Positions 34,442 through 46,195 of a stretch of DNA of 60,000 nucleotides are shown here, one piece after another. A program made the translations under genes and the position numbers. Source of the DNA: Hydractinia symbiolongicarpus (Eukaryota > Cnidaria > Hydrozoa > Anthoathecata > Hydractiniidae); assembly GCF_029227915.1 (NCBI RefSeq), contig NC_079881.1, forward strand, positions 17,709,501 to 17,769,500. The letters are read 5' to 3'. Every line of letters begins with the position of its first letter. Position 1 is the stretch's first letter. Under the pieces are notes generated by a model. The model was not told the origin of the DNA. It saw nothing but the letters and a program-made list of their open reading frames with translations, and ran no database searches.

Positions 34442-37400
34442 GTTGAGCAATGATGTTGAGGAAGATATGAAGTTGAAGACTAGCGTGAGCATTTTTGCTT
34501 TTGCAGGGTATTGATTTTTAGCCAATCACAACTTAAGAAAACTTCTGTAATGACCAATCAAATCCTGCCGGTGTTCTTCTCCTGCAAACCCGGCACTCTA
34601 GACCAATAAGAGTTAAGAATAACCTCATTGCTCCGGCAAAAACCTGCAGGGCGGGGTCCATATTTTTCTATCCGCCATCACGGCAGCAACAGCGGCGGCA
34701 ATATTATTAATTTTTATATTGATGAGCGCTCAAATGAATACATTATTACACGCCCCAAATATTACTGGTTAGTACTAAATATTTGAAAATTAGATAAACT
34801 ATACTTGTTATTTTTAAACCTCGTCCTTTGACCCAATTGACGGGGTTTGGATCCGCCCCTGGAATGATCTCTCTACGACTTAAAAATAACTTTACTCAGG
34901 TAGGAAACCCCACATTTACGCTAAAACTGATTTTTGTGTTCGTTGTATTTTTGAGCAATACAAAACCTTCGTTCAAAAGTAGCTCACCCAACAACAACGA
35001 AATGAGTCGACTAGATAGGAGTTTCTTTTCTATCTCTTCCCTTGATGCCTGGAATAGAGTTTCTGAAAGCCAGCTCACTCTCCAATTAAAATTAATGGCT
35101 TTATCAAAACTTAAGCCAAGCAGGCACAAGTATTTCTATTTTTTAATCCTCTTGTCAGGGGACATCTGCCTCAACCCAGGTCCTGTTAAGTATCCCTGTT
35201 CTTCATGCTTAAAATTTGTGGCAAAAACACACAAAGCACTTTCTTGTGACAAGTGTGGATTATGGGCTCATAAAAAATGTGAGCGTATTTCTGATAAAAA
35301 ATATCAACAATTTATGAAGACTCCTGAAGATAAACTGTTTTTCGTTTGCAGTCCCTGTCTTTCTCGTAATTTGCCCTTTGCTAATGAGGAGTCATTTGGT
35401 GACAAAATTTCGGACAACATCAATATTACTATTGATGAAAACTTTGATTTTGAGGCAATCAGAAATGGGAAGGGCTTAAAAATGGCCCATCTCAACATTA
35501 ATGGTCTGTCATCCAAACTAGACTATGTTAAACTTCTGCTACATCAAACAAAACTTGATGTATTCTCCATCTGTGAAACCAAAATTGATGACACCATCAC
35601 TGACAATGACGTTAAAATTGATGGCTATGTTTGTTATAGGAATGATCGGAATAGACGAGGTGGGGGTGTTCTAATTTTTGTTAATGAAAACTTGGATAGC
35701 CACCTTTTGAAACACCTTTACTTCGAAAATGTTGAATCACTATGGGTGAAAGTGTGCCTGAAAAAAACTAAACCTATTTACGTGTGTGGAGTTTACAGGC
35801 CACCTGGAGGTAGTGATTTGCAGAGTACCGAAAACCTGTGTACTCATTTTAAACAGTGTTTTAACAAGCTCCCAAAAGAAAAAGAAGTTTTTATCTTGGG
35901 AGATTTAAACTGTAACATGCTTTCAAAATATGCTCTTTCCTCCAAAATAAAGGAATTATGCTCCACTCTTTTCCTTAAACAACATATTACAAAGTTTCAG
36001 GTGCACTATAATGGTTTCATTAATTTAATATATTGACGTTAAAGTAGTGTTTTTTCATCGCGTCGTAACGTCAGAAAATTTAACATATTAGACATGCATT
36101 TTTCGGCAACATCAAAGGAAAATGACCTTTTTTGTAGCCATGGCTGTAACATGAAAAATGATTTATTATAGAGCAGACCAGGCCAGTCGGTCTGTCTGGT
36201 CTTCAAAATCAACATAGTTATCATTAATTATTATTCAGCAGTCGTGTCGTGCGCAGTTCGCTTTTCCTTTAAAAGTATGAAAAGGGTTCACCCGTTTTTT
36301 TTATATCGCATTGCCTACATCTTGCTACTTGCGGTACCATTTTGCGTGACAGACAGACGCATACGGGTATTATAATATAGACTAGTCGTTAGCCCGTCCT
36401 TTAAATTCACCTGTCGCAACAAAGTGGCCAAAAATATATCGCATTTGCTATTGGTGCGCAATATAAAAATTTCGTGATTCTGTTATGGGACGCGGCTTCC
36501 GCGGCTTATTATAGAGACTAGCCGGGAAACCCGGCGTCGAACTGCCGGGTTAAGCCACAACTAAAGGTGTGAACGGGCGTTGAACACTCTGTGGAGCGCT
36601 TAATAACAACTGTAAACCGTGGCACACGATAAGGTGAAGCGCTTTAGTACAGGTATGCGGTATGTCGTTAATCAAGTGAAGCTCATACACTTGTTGCGAC
36701 TGTGCGCATACACCATTATAGTGTTGCAACTGTAACATATTTAAAAAAAAAAAAATTCCCCGCAACAATAGCCGAAATAAATAAAGATATATTTTTTTAT
36801 TTTGCGAAATAAGATTTTTTTAAAGTTAAAAAATTAATCGTGACACCGGACTGAGCACATAGTACATTTAAACGGTGTTGCACAAGCGTACAGGGATGAT
36901 TACCGAGAAAGTTTAAAAATTAATTGTCAGTGGGCTAACCCTTTAGTACAGGTAAACCGTGTTGCACATGCGCATAGGCATAACAACCTTTTACAAAAAA
37001 CAGTTTGTAGTTAACACTGGGCTAACCGCTTAGTACAGTTAAACAGAGTTGAACAGGCGTAATACCCTTTTCCAAAAAAACTTTATCGCAACTTCGGTTT
37101 AAATGAAAACCTCCTCCAGCTAAAGCGATTACTCAGCCATCTTATTTGCAGAAAAAGTTCTTAGGAAAATAAAAAAAAGGTTAAACTACCTAGCTAACTG
37201 CATTTAGCATAAAAATTATTGCTTCAGAATATTGTTGTAGCCAAACTGAATTTTATATTTTCACTTTGTAGCCAAAGATAGGAGATAGCCAAATGGCTAC
37301 AGTATCAACATAAAAATAAATGTTGGGTAGGATAATTTTAGAAGATAAAAAAAGTCATACAGGCCTACAAACCTCCCACAAACTGACCACACATTGCACA

Positions 37401-38050
37401 TGACCATTTTCAAAATCAAAATGGCCTTCGTTCATTCAGCCGCGAAAATATATTGAATTGTTTTTTATAAACGAAAATCTTGGATTCTTTCTGGTCGCGA
37501 AAATCGTGGATTGTTGTTTTAAAGAATCAGGCGTCGTGATCAGTATACTACGCGCTAGCGGTGAAAACAAAGTCGACAAAAATATATCGCATTTGGTATT
37601 GGTGCGCATTTTAAAAAAATTCGTGTTTCCGCCACGGGACACGGCTTTTGCAGACACACAGACAGACGACGGCTATTATTAAAGAGATTCTATTTGTACA
37701 TAGTTACACTAATGTGAAAAATAAAAAATAATTTAGCGAAATATCCGAGAAATAGAGTCAAATAAAAATTAGGATAAGTAACAAAATATAAGCCAACAAG
37801 AAGACCTGTGGCTTAAAAATTTTCGTCAATTGCCTGGAAGATTCTAAAATTTGAAGTAAACCTTGAAAACAAAGAATTATGAAATAACAAAACCAGTAAG
37901 TATCCTATTCTCAAATATTAATTGTAACTAACCTGCAATGCTAAAATAGAACTTGTATAATAAATTAAAAAAAAAAAAAAAATGAAAATTCACATATATC
38001 TAGATAGTATTCTAAAATAATAGTTAAAACTAACAGTTAAAAGAATTCTA

Positions 38051-39396
38051 CAGTAAATTATACGAAAAAGACATAACCGAAGTGAGCTATCAACATGCAA
38101 GAAATTATGAGAACGTTCAACATCAATAACATGGGCGAATATCATAACCTATCTTTAAAATCAGATGTATTATTATTAGCAGGAAAACTTCCGAAAATTA
38201 TGCATGAAAAACTAAAAATTAGATCCAGCCTGGCACTACACGGTAGTGGCAGGCTGGATCACGGTACCCGGCTTATCATGGAATGCCTTCTAAAATCAAC
38301 ATCTATTGAACTATCATTACTAACAAATATTGATGCGTTGATGTTTTTCGAGAATTCAATACGTGGTGGTGTCTCTATGATAGGTGCTGAAAAGCAAACA
38401 ATAAATACCTCGAAACTACGACGCCAAGAATCTCTCAAAACACCTAATGTACCTAGATGCAAATAATTTATATTGATGAGCGAATAGGAATTAGAAAACA
38501 TAAACCGCAGGAACAAGGGGTATATGCTTGAGGTAGATTTAGAATACTCACAAGAATTATACGATGACCACAACGATTATCCATTTGCCTCACAAGGACT
38601 AAAAGTAAATAATGTAGAGAAACTAATACCGAACCGACGATTCAAAACAAACTACATACTCCACTACAAAATAATGAATAACTCGATATTCAGCAAAACA
38701 ATGGAAAACATCAGAAACCGGACAAAAAAAGTCATATCAAACAACAACGATAAAACATTAAAACTATGTTCAAAACACAACTACATCAAACGGACAATAT
38801 TCAGCGATAACCTAGTTGCCCTCCACCTACTCCAAACCAAATTAAACTTTAATCAACCGATAGATGTCGCGTTCTGTATTCTTGACATATCCCAATCTTA
38901 ATGAGCAACTTCACTACAACGTGATGAAGAATAAATACAACGATAAAGCAAAACTGTTATTCATGGACACCGATTCCCTATGCTGTAAAATACAAACGGA
39001 AGACGTATATCAAGATAACAAGGAATACAATCATCTTCACGACCTCTCCAATTGCGACAAAGACCATCCTAACCATGATAGCACAAACAAGAAGGTGTTA
39101 GGAAAGTTTAAGAATAAGTGTGGTGGAAAATTCATGAAAAGGTTTATAGGTTTAAGATCAAAGTTATATGCATTTGAGGTGGATGAAAATGAAAATAAAA
39201 AGGCAATGGGGATAAAAAAACTGTCAAAGACCGACTAACATGTGATGCGTATGAGGATTGTCTGTTCAAAGAAATAGAAACCCGACAGGAAATGAGTATC
39301 ATCTGGAGCTACAGACATGAAATATTCACAGAAACGATGAATAAGCTGTAATACAACAAAATAGAAATATACGCCTATGGTCATGATGCCTCCTGA
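38051..39396 (+). pseudogene. Polinton-type DNA polymerase B relic, copy B
   Basis: Same as the copy at 29995-31340, shifted by 8,056 bp, with the same stops, frameshifts and internal hairpin. Shared lesions show the gene was dead before the duplication. Confidence 0.75.
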
Positions 39397-39973
39397 TCAC
39401 AAATAAGCCATCTCTTCATTAACTCTTGATGTAATATCGCAACATCATGACCAGGAAGAGCGTTGTGATGGATAAGTACCTCGTAAGTAGCCCCACGAAA
39501 TGGTGTATAATATCCCTGTTTATTCGAGTCATCAGTAAATGGTACATACGGATCATAACCTTCGTCAAGCTTTAACCCTCCCTGACCCCTGATCTCTTAC
39601 TAAACCCATACGACGTAAGTAATGGTATGTAACTTGATACGTTTTCATCAGACAGGTAAAAAATGGACTTTTTACCCTCACCACTAACAGTCAAAACATT
39701 TTTTTTCCAATTATGAGCATATGCTTTATCTCTGACCTATATATCTCTTACTAAACCCATACGACGTAAGTAATGGTATGTAACTTGATACGTTTTCATC
39801 AGACAGGTAAAAAATGGACTTTTTACCCTCCCGACAGTCAAAACATTTTTTTTACAATTATGAGCATATGCTTTATTTTTAATTTTCTCTGGTGTGCTAT
39901 GTGTTCCGGCAGCACAATGATATAAGTCCCGAGCACACATGGTGTGTAAGTCCCGGTCTGACAATTCGATCAA
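39389..39973 (-). pseudogene. Unknown convergent ORF, copy B
   Basis: Same as 31333-31917, including the internal duplication of about 150 bp. Family not recognised. Confidence 0.4.
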
Positions 39974-41178
39974 ACAGAGTAGGACCGTTCTTAAATTTTA
40001 CTTTGATATATTCTATTTTTAACACACCTTTCCCGAGACTTATTCTTTTGATGTACCGCAACTTTTTCTGTTGAGTTTTATGAAAAACGGACAACAGATT
40101 TGAATTCCTTATCAAAAATGTGATAAACAAAGAAAATTTCGAAACAATGCAGCAAGTAAACAACCTGCTATTCTAATTTAAAGATTTGTGGCATGTCCAA
40201 CCTCCTTTTGAAAATGAGGCGGGACATAGTAACTTGAGCATTAAGAAGACTTTAACTGTGATATATATCTCCTCAAAATAGCACTTTCTGTTAGCGCATC
40301 AAGTTAAACTTTTGCACATAAATTAAACAAACTATGCTGAATTCAAATATGGTATTCATATTTTACGAGTTTAAAAAAAGTATGACTCATGGTCTCGGGA
40401 AAGGTGTATTTCTCATAACTTATTCCGTGCTTAGCTCTCATTCCGTGCTTAGCTCTCGTTGAGGTCGGACGTATCTAAAACGCTCCGGTCTTGGCGCGCT
40501 AAGTCGAAGAAAGAAAAAAGAAGACTAAAGCTTGAAGAGCTCCTGCTTTGACAGCTAAGTCCTTTTTGATTTATTATATACTGTACTGCCTTCTTTACTT
40601 CATTTATATCTTTTCATTTCTTTAATTTGTTGTTTTGTAAGTTTTTTAAATTATTGTTTTTGTTAATAAATTGTTTTTATCCCAGTCAGTTTTTTATCCA
40701 TCTATCATCTAATATGGTAGCTTTGCTGTGTTGTGGGTTCCTGCTGCTCCTTCTGTGTAACATCGTAAGGAAATGGGCTTGCCTCAGATCCTTTAAACAT
40801 AGTTTTGGAAGAGCACATAACCGTAGAATGCAGGGGCGGATCTAGGATTTCTGATGTACCCCGTCATAAAATGTACTTATATTAGTGACACGCGAAGGCC
40901 CACCATGGTTGGGCCTGTGGGGCAAGAAAATTTTTAAACATTATAGGATCCTAGATTGTCTGAAAACAACATTCCCGTATCTAAATTGTAAATTATTTTG
41001 AAAATAAAAAGGCTATTTGTCATTCATACAGCATAAAACGAAAATCGTTACCGTGTCATCTTTTCAACAATGTTGTTTGGTTGCTTCTCTTTCTTGCTGA
41101 GTTTCTATTGTTATATATGAAGCCTATGAACTAAAGAAACAAGATTATCTCATATAATTTATAGATGTTAATAGGCCG

Positions 41179-41204
41179 TTTCGCTCAATATCAGAGCTCA
41201 TCAG
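41179..41204 (-). ncRNA. Hammerhead ribozyme-like core, copy B
   Basis: Same boxes and helix II as at 33123-33148, offset by 8,056 bp. Confidence 0.55.
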
Positions 41205-41530
41205 CATGCCTAGGATAACAAAAAATGTCATCCAGACATGGAAAGCCAAATAAAAAAGAAGTAAAGAATTAAGATAACAAGATACAATGATGAGGAAAAA
41301 ATAGAGAAAAATTTAGTTGTCAGTGGCATATTTATATTTAAAAAATACAGGATAACTTGACAACTGCAACTATGTTCTACTATTTCTTGACAGTTTTCAA
41401 TTAAATGATAATGAATATTGGAATGAAATGGTTTTATATAAATTAAAATGAATGCAGGATAAAATGACAACTGAGTAACCCCATAGTCCCTGCAACTATG
41501 TTCTACTATTTCTTGACAGTTGCCGACAGT

Positions 41531-41727
41531 TGGGCCGGTGGATGTTGCCGGGAGTTGTCTAGTAGAGCGCGGGCTCTAATTGGGTCTGCGTAGCTCAAAA
41601 TGAGCATTAAATACTCGACTCTCCATCTACGCCATGGCCCCTCCTGGAAATAATATACAGGGTATATCCCTCGATATTTGTGAGGCTAGCCATGTAAAAT
41701 ATGCACATCTATCTATCTATCTATCTA
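41531..41727 (+). mobile_element. SINE remnant lacking its promoter half, copy B
   Basis: Corresponds to 33828-34024. The A and B boxes are gone, removed by the deletion that distinguishes copy B, while the body and ATCT tail remain. Confidence 0.75.
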
Positions 41728-44700
41728 CCATAGATACGGTTGCTAGCTCTCCAAGAGTAATAATCAAAACAAAAACCACGAATACATGTAGCTAGCTAGC
41801 TAGCCATAAGTAGTTCATGGTGATGACATAGTGATGTACACTTAATTACTATGGTAACAAATGGTCAGCAAAAATCAGAAATGGAAATTACAGAAAATAA
41901 AATCTTACCTCAATGCAACACAATTCTTGGAAGAAACTGATGCAGGAAGATAATTCAAAGCATCTTCATTCACACCAATTTCTCCACAAGAAAGTACAGC
42001 ATAAAGCTGTTCTGTGTTTAAAAACACATTTTTATTTGAATTTATCCATTTCTCAGAATAAATACTAAATATTTCAATCAATTTCTGCAAATCTTCGTCT
42101 TGAAATAATTTCAAAACATCTTCTCTCACTGAACTAAACGCCATGTTGAGCAATGATGTTGAGGAAGATATGAAGTTGAAGACTAGCGTGAGCATTTTTG
42201 CTTTTGCAGGGTATTGATTTTTAGCCAATCACAACTTAAGAAAACTTCTGTAATGACCAATCAAATCCTGCCGGTGTTCTTCTCCTGCAAACCCGGCACT
42301 CTAGACCAATAAGAGTTAAGAATAACCTCATTGCTCCGGCAAAAACCTGCAGGGCGGGGTCCATATTTTTCTATCCGCCATCACGGCAGCAACAGCGGCG
42401 GCAATATTATTAATTTTTATATTGATGAGCGCTCAAATGAATACATTATTACACGCCCCAAATATTACTGGTTAGTACTAAATATTTGAAAATTAGATAA
42501 ACTATACTTGTTATTTTTAAACCTCGTCCTTTGACCCAATTGACGGGGTTTGGATCCGCCCCTGGAATGATCTCTCTACGACTTAAAAATAACTTTACTC
42601 AGGTAGGAAACCCCACATTTACGCTAAAACTGATTTTTGTGTTCGTTGTATTTTTGAGCAATACAAAACCTTCGTTCAAAAGTAGCTCACCCAACAACAA
42701 CGAAATGAGTCGACTAGATAGGAGTTTCTTTTCTATCTCTTCCCTTGATGCCTGGAATAGAGTTTCTGAAAGCCAGCTCACTCTCCAATTAAAATTAATG
42801 GCTTTATCAAAACTTAAGCCAAGCAGGCACAAGTATTTCTATTTTTTAATCCTCTTGTCAGGGGACATCTGCCTCAACCCAGGTCCTGTTAAGTATCCCT
42901 GTTCTTCATGCTTAAAATTTGTGGCAAAAACACACAAAGCACTTTCTTGTGACAAGTGTGGATTATGGGCTCATAAAAAATGTGAGCGTATTTCTGATAA
43001 AAAATATCAACAATTTATGAAGACTCCTGAAGATAAACTGTTTTTCGTTTGCAGTCCCTGTCTTTCTCGTAATTTGCCCTTTGCTAATGAGGAGTCATTT
43101 GGTGACAAAATTTCGGACAACATCAATATTACTATTGATGAAAACTTTGATTTTGAGGCAATCAGAAATGGGAAGGGCTTAAAAATGGCCCATCTCAACA
43201 TTAATGGTCTGTCATCCAAACTAGACTATGTTAAACTTCTGCTACATCAAACAAAACTTGATGTATTCTCCATCTGTGAAACCAAAATTGATGACACCAT
43301 CACTGACAATGACGTTAAAATTGATGGCTATGTTTGTTATAGGAATGATCGGAATAGACGAGGTGGGGGTGTTCTAATTTTTGTTAATGAAAACTTGGAT
43401 AGCCACCTTTTGAAACACCTTTACTTCGAAAATGTTGAATCACTATGGGTGAAAGTGTGCCTGAAAAAAACTAAACCTATTTACGTGTGTGGAGTTTACA
43501 GGCCACCTGGAGGTAGTGATTTGCAGAGTACCGAAAACCTGTGTACTCATTTTAAACAGTGTTTTAACAAGCTCCCAAAAGAAAAAGAAGTTTTTATCTT
43601 GGGAGATTTAAACTGTAACATGCTTTCAAAATATGCTCTTTCCTCCAAAATAAAGGAATTATGCTCCACTCTTTTCCTTAAACAACATATTACGGAGCCA
43701 ACTCGTGTTACTGAAAATAGTAGCACTCTTATAGACTTGATACTTTCTAACAGTTCTTGTATTTCTAAAACTGGTGTCATGGATTTAGGCATCAGTGATC
43801 ACAATTTAGTTTATGTGATCAGAAAATTCAAAAGGCCAAAATTTGAACCTAAAACATGCAAGGTTCGTAGCTACAAGAACTTCAGTGAAGAGGCTTTTCT
43901 GAAGGACCTCAGGAATTTAGACTGGTCATATTTTAATAATTATGATAAAGCATGTGAGAAACTGAATAAAAATGTTAAAACAGTGGCTGACAAACATGCC
44001 CCTTTCAAAACACATAGATTTTCTGGCCGTGTTGAGGCATGGGTCACTGATGAATTAATAATAGCCATCAAAGAAAGAGACTTCTTGAAACAGAAAGCAT
44101 CAAAAACAAAATCCATCATAGACTGGGAAGCTTTCAAACAAAAAAGGAACCAGGTAATAGGTCTCAAAAATCGACTCAAAAACGAGTACTATAATGACGT
44201 TTTGCAGGACTTTCAAAAACGGCCAAAACAACTTTGGAAAACCCTAAAAAACTGGTTCCTGATAAGTCAGGCAATACTACCTCAATAAAACGAGTAGTCC
44301 AAAACGATGGTACAGAAACTTCTCACCCAAAAGAAATTTCCAACACATTCAATTCATTTTTTGTCAGTGTTGGTGCCAAACTAGCCTCTAAATTTTCTTC
44401 TGACACTACTAATGTTAATCCACCTGTTAGCGGACACGATTTTCGGTGGGCTCGTATTGAGACCAAAAGTGTCGAAAAAATATTTAGATCACTAAAACTT
44501 AATAAAGCTACAGGCTTGGACGGAATTGGTTCACGACTGCTAAAAGCAGGTTCGTCAGTTTTAAGTATTTATTTATCAAGTCTTTTCAACAAATCTTTAT
44601 TTACTGGTTATGTACCTAAATGTTGGAAGACTAAAAGGGTCTCGCCTATTTTTAAAAGTGGCAATAAAACAGATCCTACTAATTATCGGCCTATCTCCAT

Positions 44701-46159
44701 TTTGCCAATTCCTATGAAAATTTTTGAAAAGTTAGTGCATGAGCAAATGTCTCATTTTATTTCTGAGCACAACTTCCTGAATGACAGACAGTCCGGATTT
44801 CGAAAACTCTTTTCCACAGAAACTGCAGTAGTCGATGTCTCTGATTTTATTCTTACTGAGCTCGACCAACATAACTTTGTTTGTGCTGTGCTCATTGACC
44901 TTAAAAAAGCTTTTGACACTGTTGATCATAAAATTTTGTTAAAAAAACTATGGTGTTTTGGCATCAGAGATGCTGCCTTTGACTGGTTAGAGTCCTACTT
45001 AACGGACCGAATGCAGCTGACTCTTGTAAACGACACAGGATCAGATCTGCTTCATGAAGACGCTTTTGGGGTGCCGCAGGAATCTGTGTTGGGGCCCCTG
45101 CTCTTTCTTTTGTATATTGATGACTTAAAATCTGTCATCAATTCAAACTACCACCATCTATATGCGGATGATACAATAATTATTTCGTCTCATAAAAACT
45201 TGGATACCCTTGTCTCCCAGGTCGAGTTAGAACTTTCGCAAGTCGACCTCTGGCTGAATAATAACAAAATGACTATTAATACGGACAAAACTGAAACAAT
45301 CTTTTTCGGCAACCACAGCCAGTTAAAAAAAGTTGAGAACAAAACTATCAACTATATGGGTATTCCTTTGAAGAGGAGCGAAAAAGTTAAATATCTTGGG
45401 GTAACATTTGATCAAAAAATGCAATGGGAAAAGCACATTAATGACATAAATAGAAAAATACTAATTAAATATTCTAAAATTAGAACCATTGCATCCTGTT
45501 TAACACCTCACACAAAAAACCTTTTAATTAATGCACTTGTCATGCCATATTTCAACTACTGCTCCTCGGCATGGGCTTGTGCCACCCAAGGTAGATTGGG
45601 AAAACTAGAAAAACGATTAAAATGTGTCCGTACCTTTCTTGGGAAAGAGAGGGAATATTCAATGAATAATTTACTCATCAAAAACGATGCCATATTAGTT
45701 TTCAAAGCCATGAATCACATTGCTCCTGATTACATGCGCTCAAAATTCCTTTTGACAAAAAACTGTCATAATCATCAAACAAGAGGAGCTTCAAAAAACA
45801 GGTTCACACTTCCCTTGGTCAACACGGAATTTGGCAAAAAAGCCTTCCCATTTAGAGCTGCAAAAGTGTGGAATAATCTTCCAGACCAAGTGACCTGTGA
45901 TGGAAGTCTGCTTTCGTTTAAGACTTCCATCTCTAATGTATTTGGCAAATTCTAATGGAGATCACTTTTTAATTTTTTAATTTTTGTTTTTTATTCTTTT
46001 TCTTTTCAATTTTCACAGATTATAAATGTTACTATGTTTGATTGAGCTGAGGCAGTCTAAGGTTTATCATTTTTTGTTTCTTTTTTGTTCTAGTGGCCCC
46101 CAGTGGAAACAATCCACTAACTATAGGTTTTTGTGATTTTCTGGGCTAGCCACTTTAAA

Positions 46160-46193
<34 letters not shown>

Positions 46194-46195
46194 CG

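Larger units (their letters stand above)
32775..34861 (-). mobile_element. hAT5-like non-autonomous DNA transposon inserted in the LINE, copy A
   Basis: Perfect 12-bp terminal inverted repeats (CAGGGGCGGATC at 32775; complement ending at 34861) are flanked by direct GAATG copies at 32770-32774 and 34862-34866. Removing the element with one GAATG rejoins the LINE frame exactly, so the boundaries are certain. A 5-bp duplication with CAGGGG ends fits the hAT5-type group known from cnidarians and sea urchins; typical hATs make 8 bp. It carries one exon of a minus-strand gene, a hammerhead-like core, 126-bp repeats and a SINE, but no full transposase. Confidence 0.85.
27935..35990. repeat. Tandem segmental duplication, copy A (8,056 bp)
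   Basis: This segment recurs directly at 35991-43693. All open frames and every stretch compared are identical at a constant offset of 8,056 up to 33468. After 33827 the offset becomes 7,703. The junction at 35990/35991 joins the middle of a LINE endonuclease domain (ending CATATTAC) to Helitron sequence (AAAGTTTCAGG). The only shared base at the breakpoints is one C. The unit contains Helitrons, a DNA polymerase B relic, an unknown ORF, the LINE 5' half, a hAT5-like element and a SINE. Confidence 0.95.
32380..35990 (+). mobile_element. APE-type LINE (CR1/L2-like), 5' half, copy A, interrupted by a hAT5-like element
   Basis: The 5' part begins near two tandem TTCCGTGCTTAGCTCTC words (about 32368-32402). 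Coding starts at ATG 32658, runs to 32774, is broken by the DNA transposon, and resumes at 34867. It ends abruptly at 35990, inside the endonuclease domain, where the tandem-duplication junction lies. It therefore lacks the last endonuclease motif (SDH) and the whole reverse transcriptase. The exact 5' end of the LINE is uncertain. Confidence 0.75.
32658..35990 (+). pseudogene. LINE polyprotein fragment: leader, 2A-like motif, PHD finger, partial APE endonuclease (copy A)
   Basis: Coding segments 32658-32774 and 34867-35990 are in the same frame once the intervening element and one 5-bp target copy are ignored. They contain a Leu-rich hydrophobic start, LLSGDICLNPGPVKYPC, a C4HC3 PHD finger, and endonuclease motifs HLNINGL, CETK, GVYRPPG and ILGDLNCN. 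The protein is cut off at LFLKQHIT by the duplication junction and then runs into unrelated Helitron sequence before a stop at 36034-36036. Confidence 0.8.
40831..42564 (-). mobile_element. hAT5-like element, copy B, with internal deletion
   Basis: Same termini and GAATG flanks as copy A (second flank at 42565-42569). It is 353 bp shorter because 359 bp spanning most of the 126-bp repeats and the 5' half of the SINE have been replaced by GACAGT at 41525-41530. Confidence 0.85.
35991..43693. repeat. Tandem segmental duplication, copy B (7,703 bp)
   Basis: Second copy of the unit. It differs from copy A by one visible event: 359 bp (33469-33827 in A) are replaced by 6 bp (41525-41530). The right end at 43693 continues into the rest of the LINE without a break, so this side keeps the ancestral junction, while the left end (35990/35991) is the novel joint. 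Confidence 0.95.
40714..45958 (+). pseudogene. LINE polyprotein: leader, 2A-like motif, PHD finger, APE endonuclease, reverse transcriptase
   Basis: Segments: 40714-40830, then 42570 to about 44246, then about 44246-45958 in another frame. Residue numbers below count from 42531. GDICLNPGP (111-119, nt 42861-42887) matches a 2A motif except Cys for Glu. PHD finger: C124, C127, C140, C143, H148, C151, C174, C177. Endonuclease: N223, E250, D359, N361, D423-H424. One missing A in the run near 44246 moves the frame. The second frame (from 44234) has the RT motifs DLKKAFD (222-228), GVPQESVLGP (279-288, usually GVPQG) and YADDT (310-314), and a CR1-type C-terminus ending AAKVWNNLP. Broken by the DNA insertion and the frameshift. 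Confidence 0.85.
40436..46195 (+). mobile_element. APE-type LINE (CR1/L2-like), complete copy, interrupted by a hAT5-like element
   Basis: The 5' part is duplicated sequence. From 43694 on it is single-copy and completes the endonuclease and reverse transcriptase. The 3' end carries a conserved-looking terminal segment (GTGGCCCCCAGTGGAAACAATCC near 46090) and a TTA microsatellite at about 46166-46193, as in CR1/L2-group LINEs. It has landed in a minus-strand ORF of unknown function. Apart from the inserted DNA element (40831-42564) and one frameshift near 44246, it is well preserved, so it is fairly young. Confidence 0.8.

Noticed and set aside
42531-42569. Taking ATG 42531 as the LINE protein start
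   Set aside because: The first codons lie in the hAT5-like terminal repeat and target duplication; the true upstream coding part is at 40714-40830.
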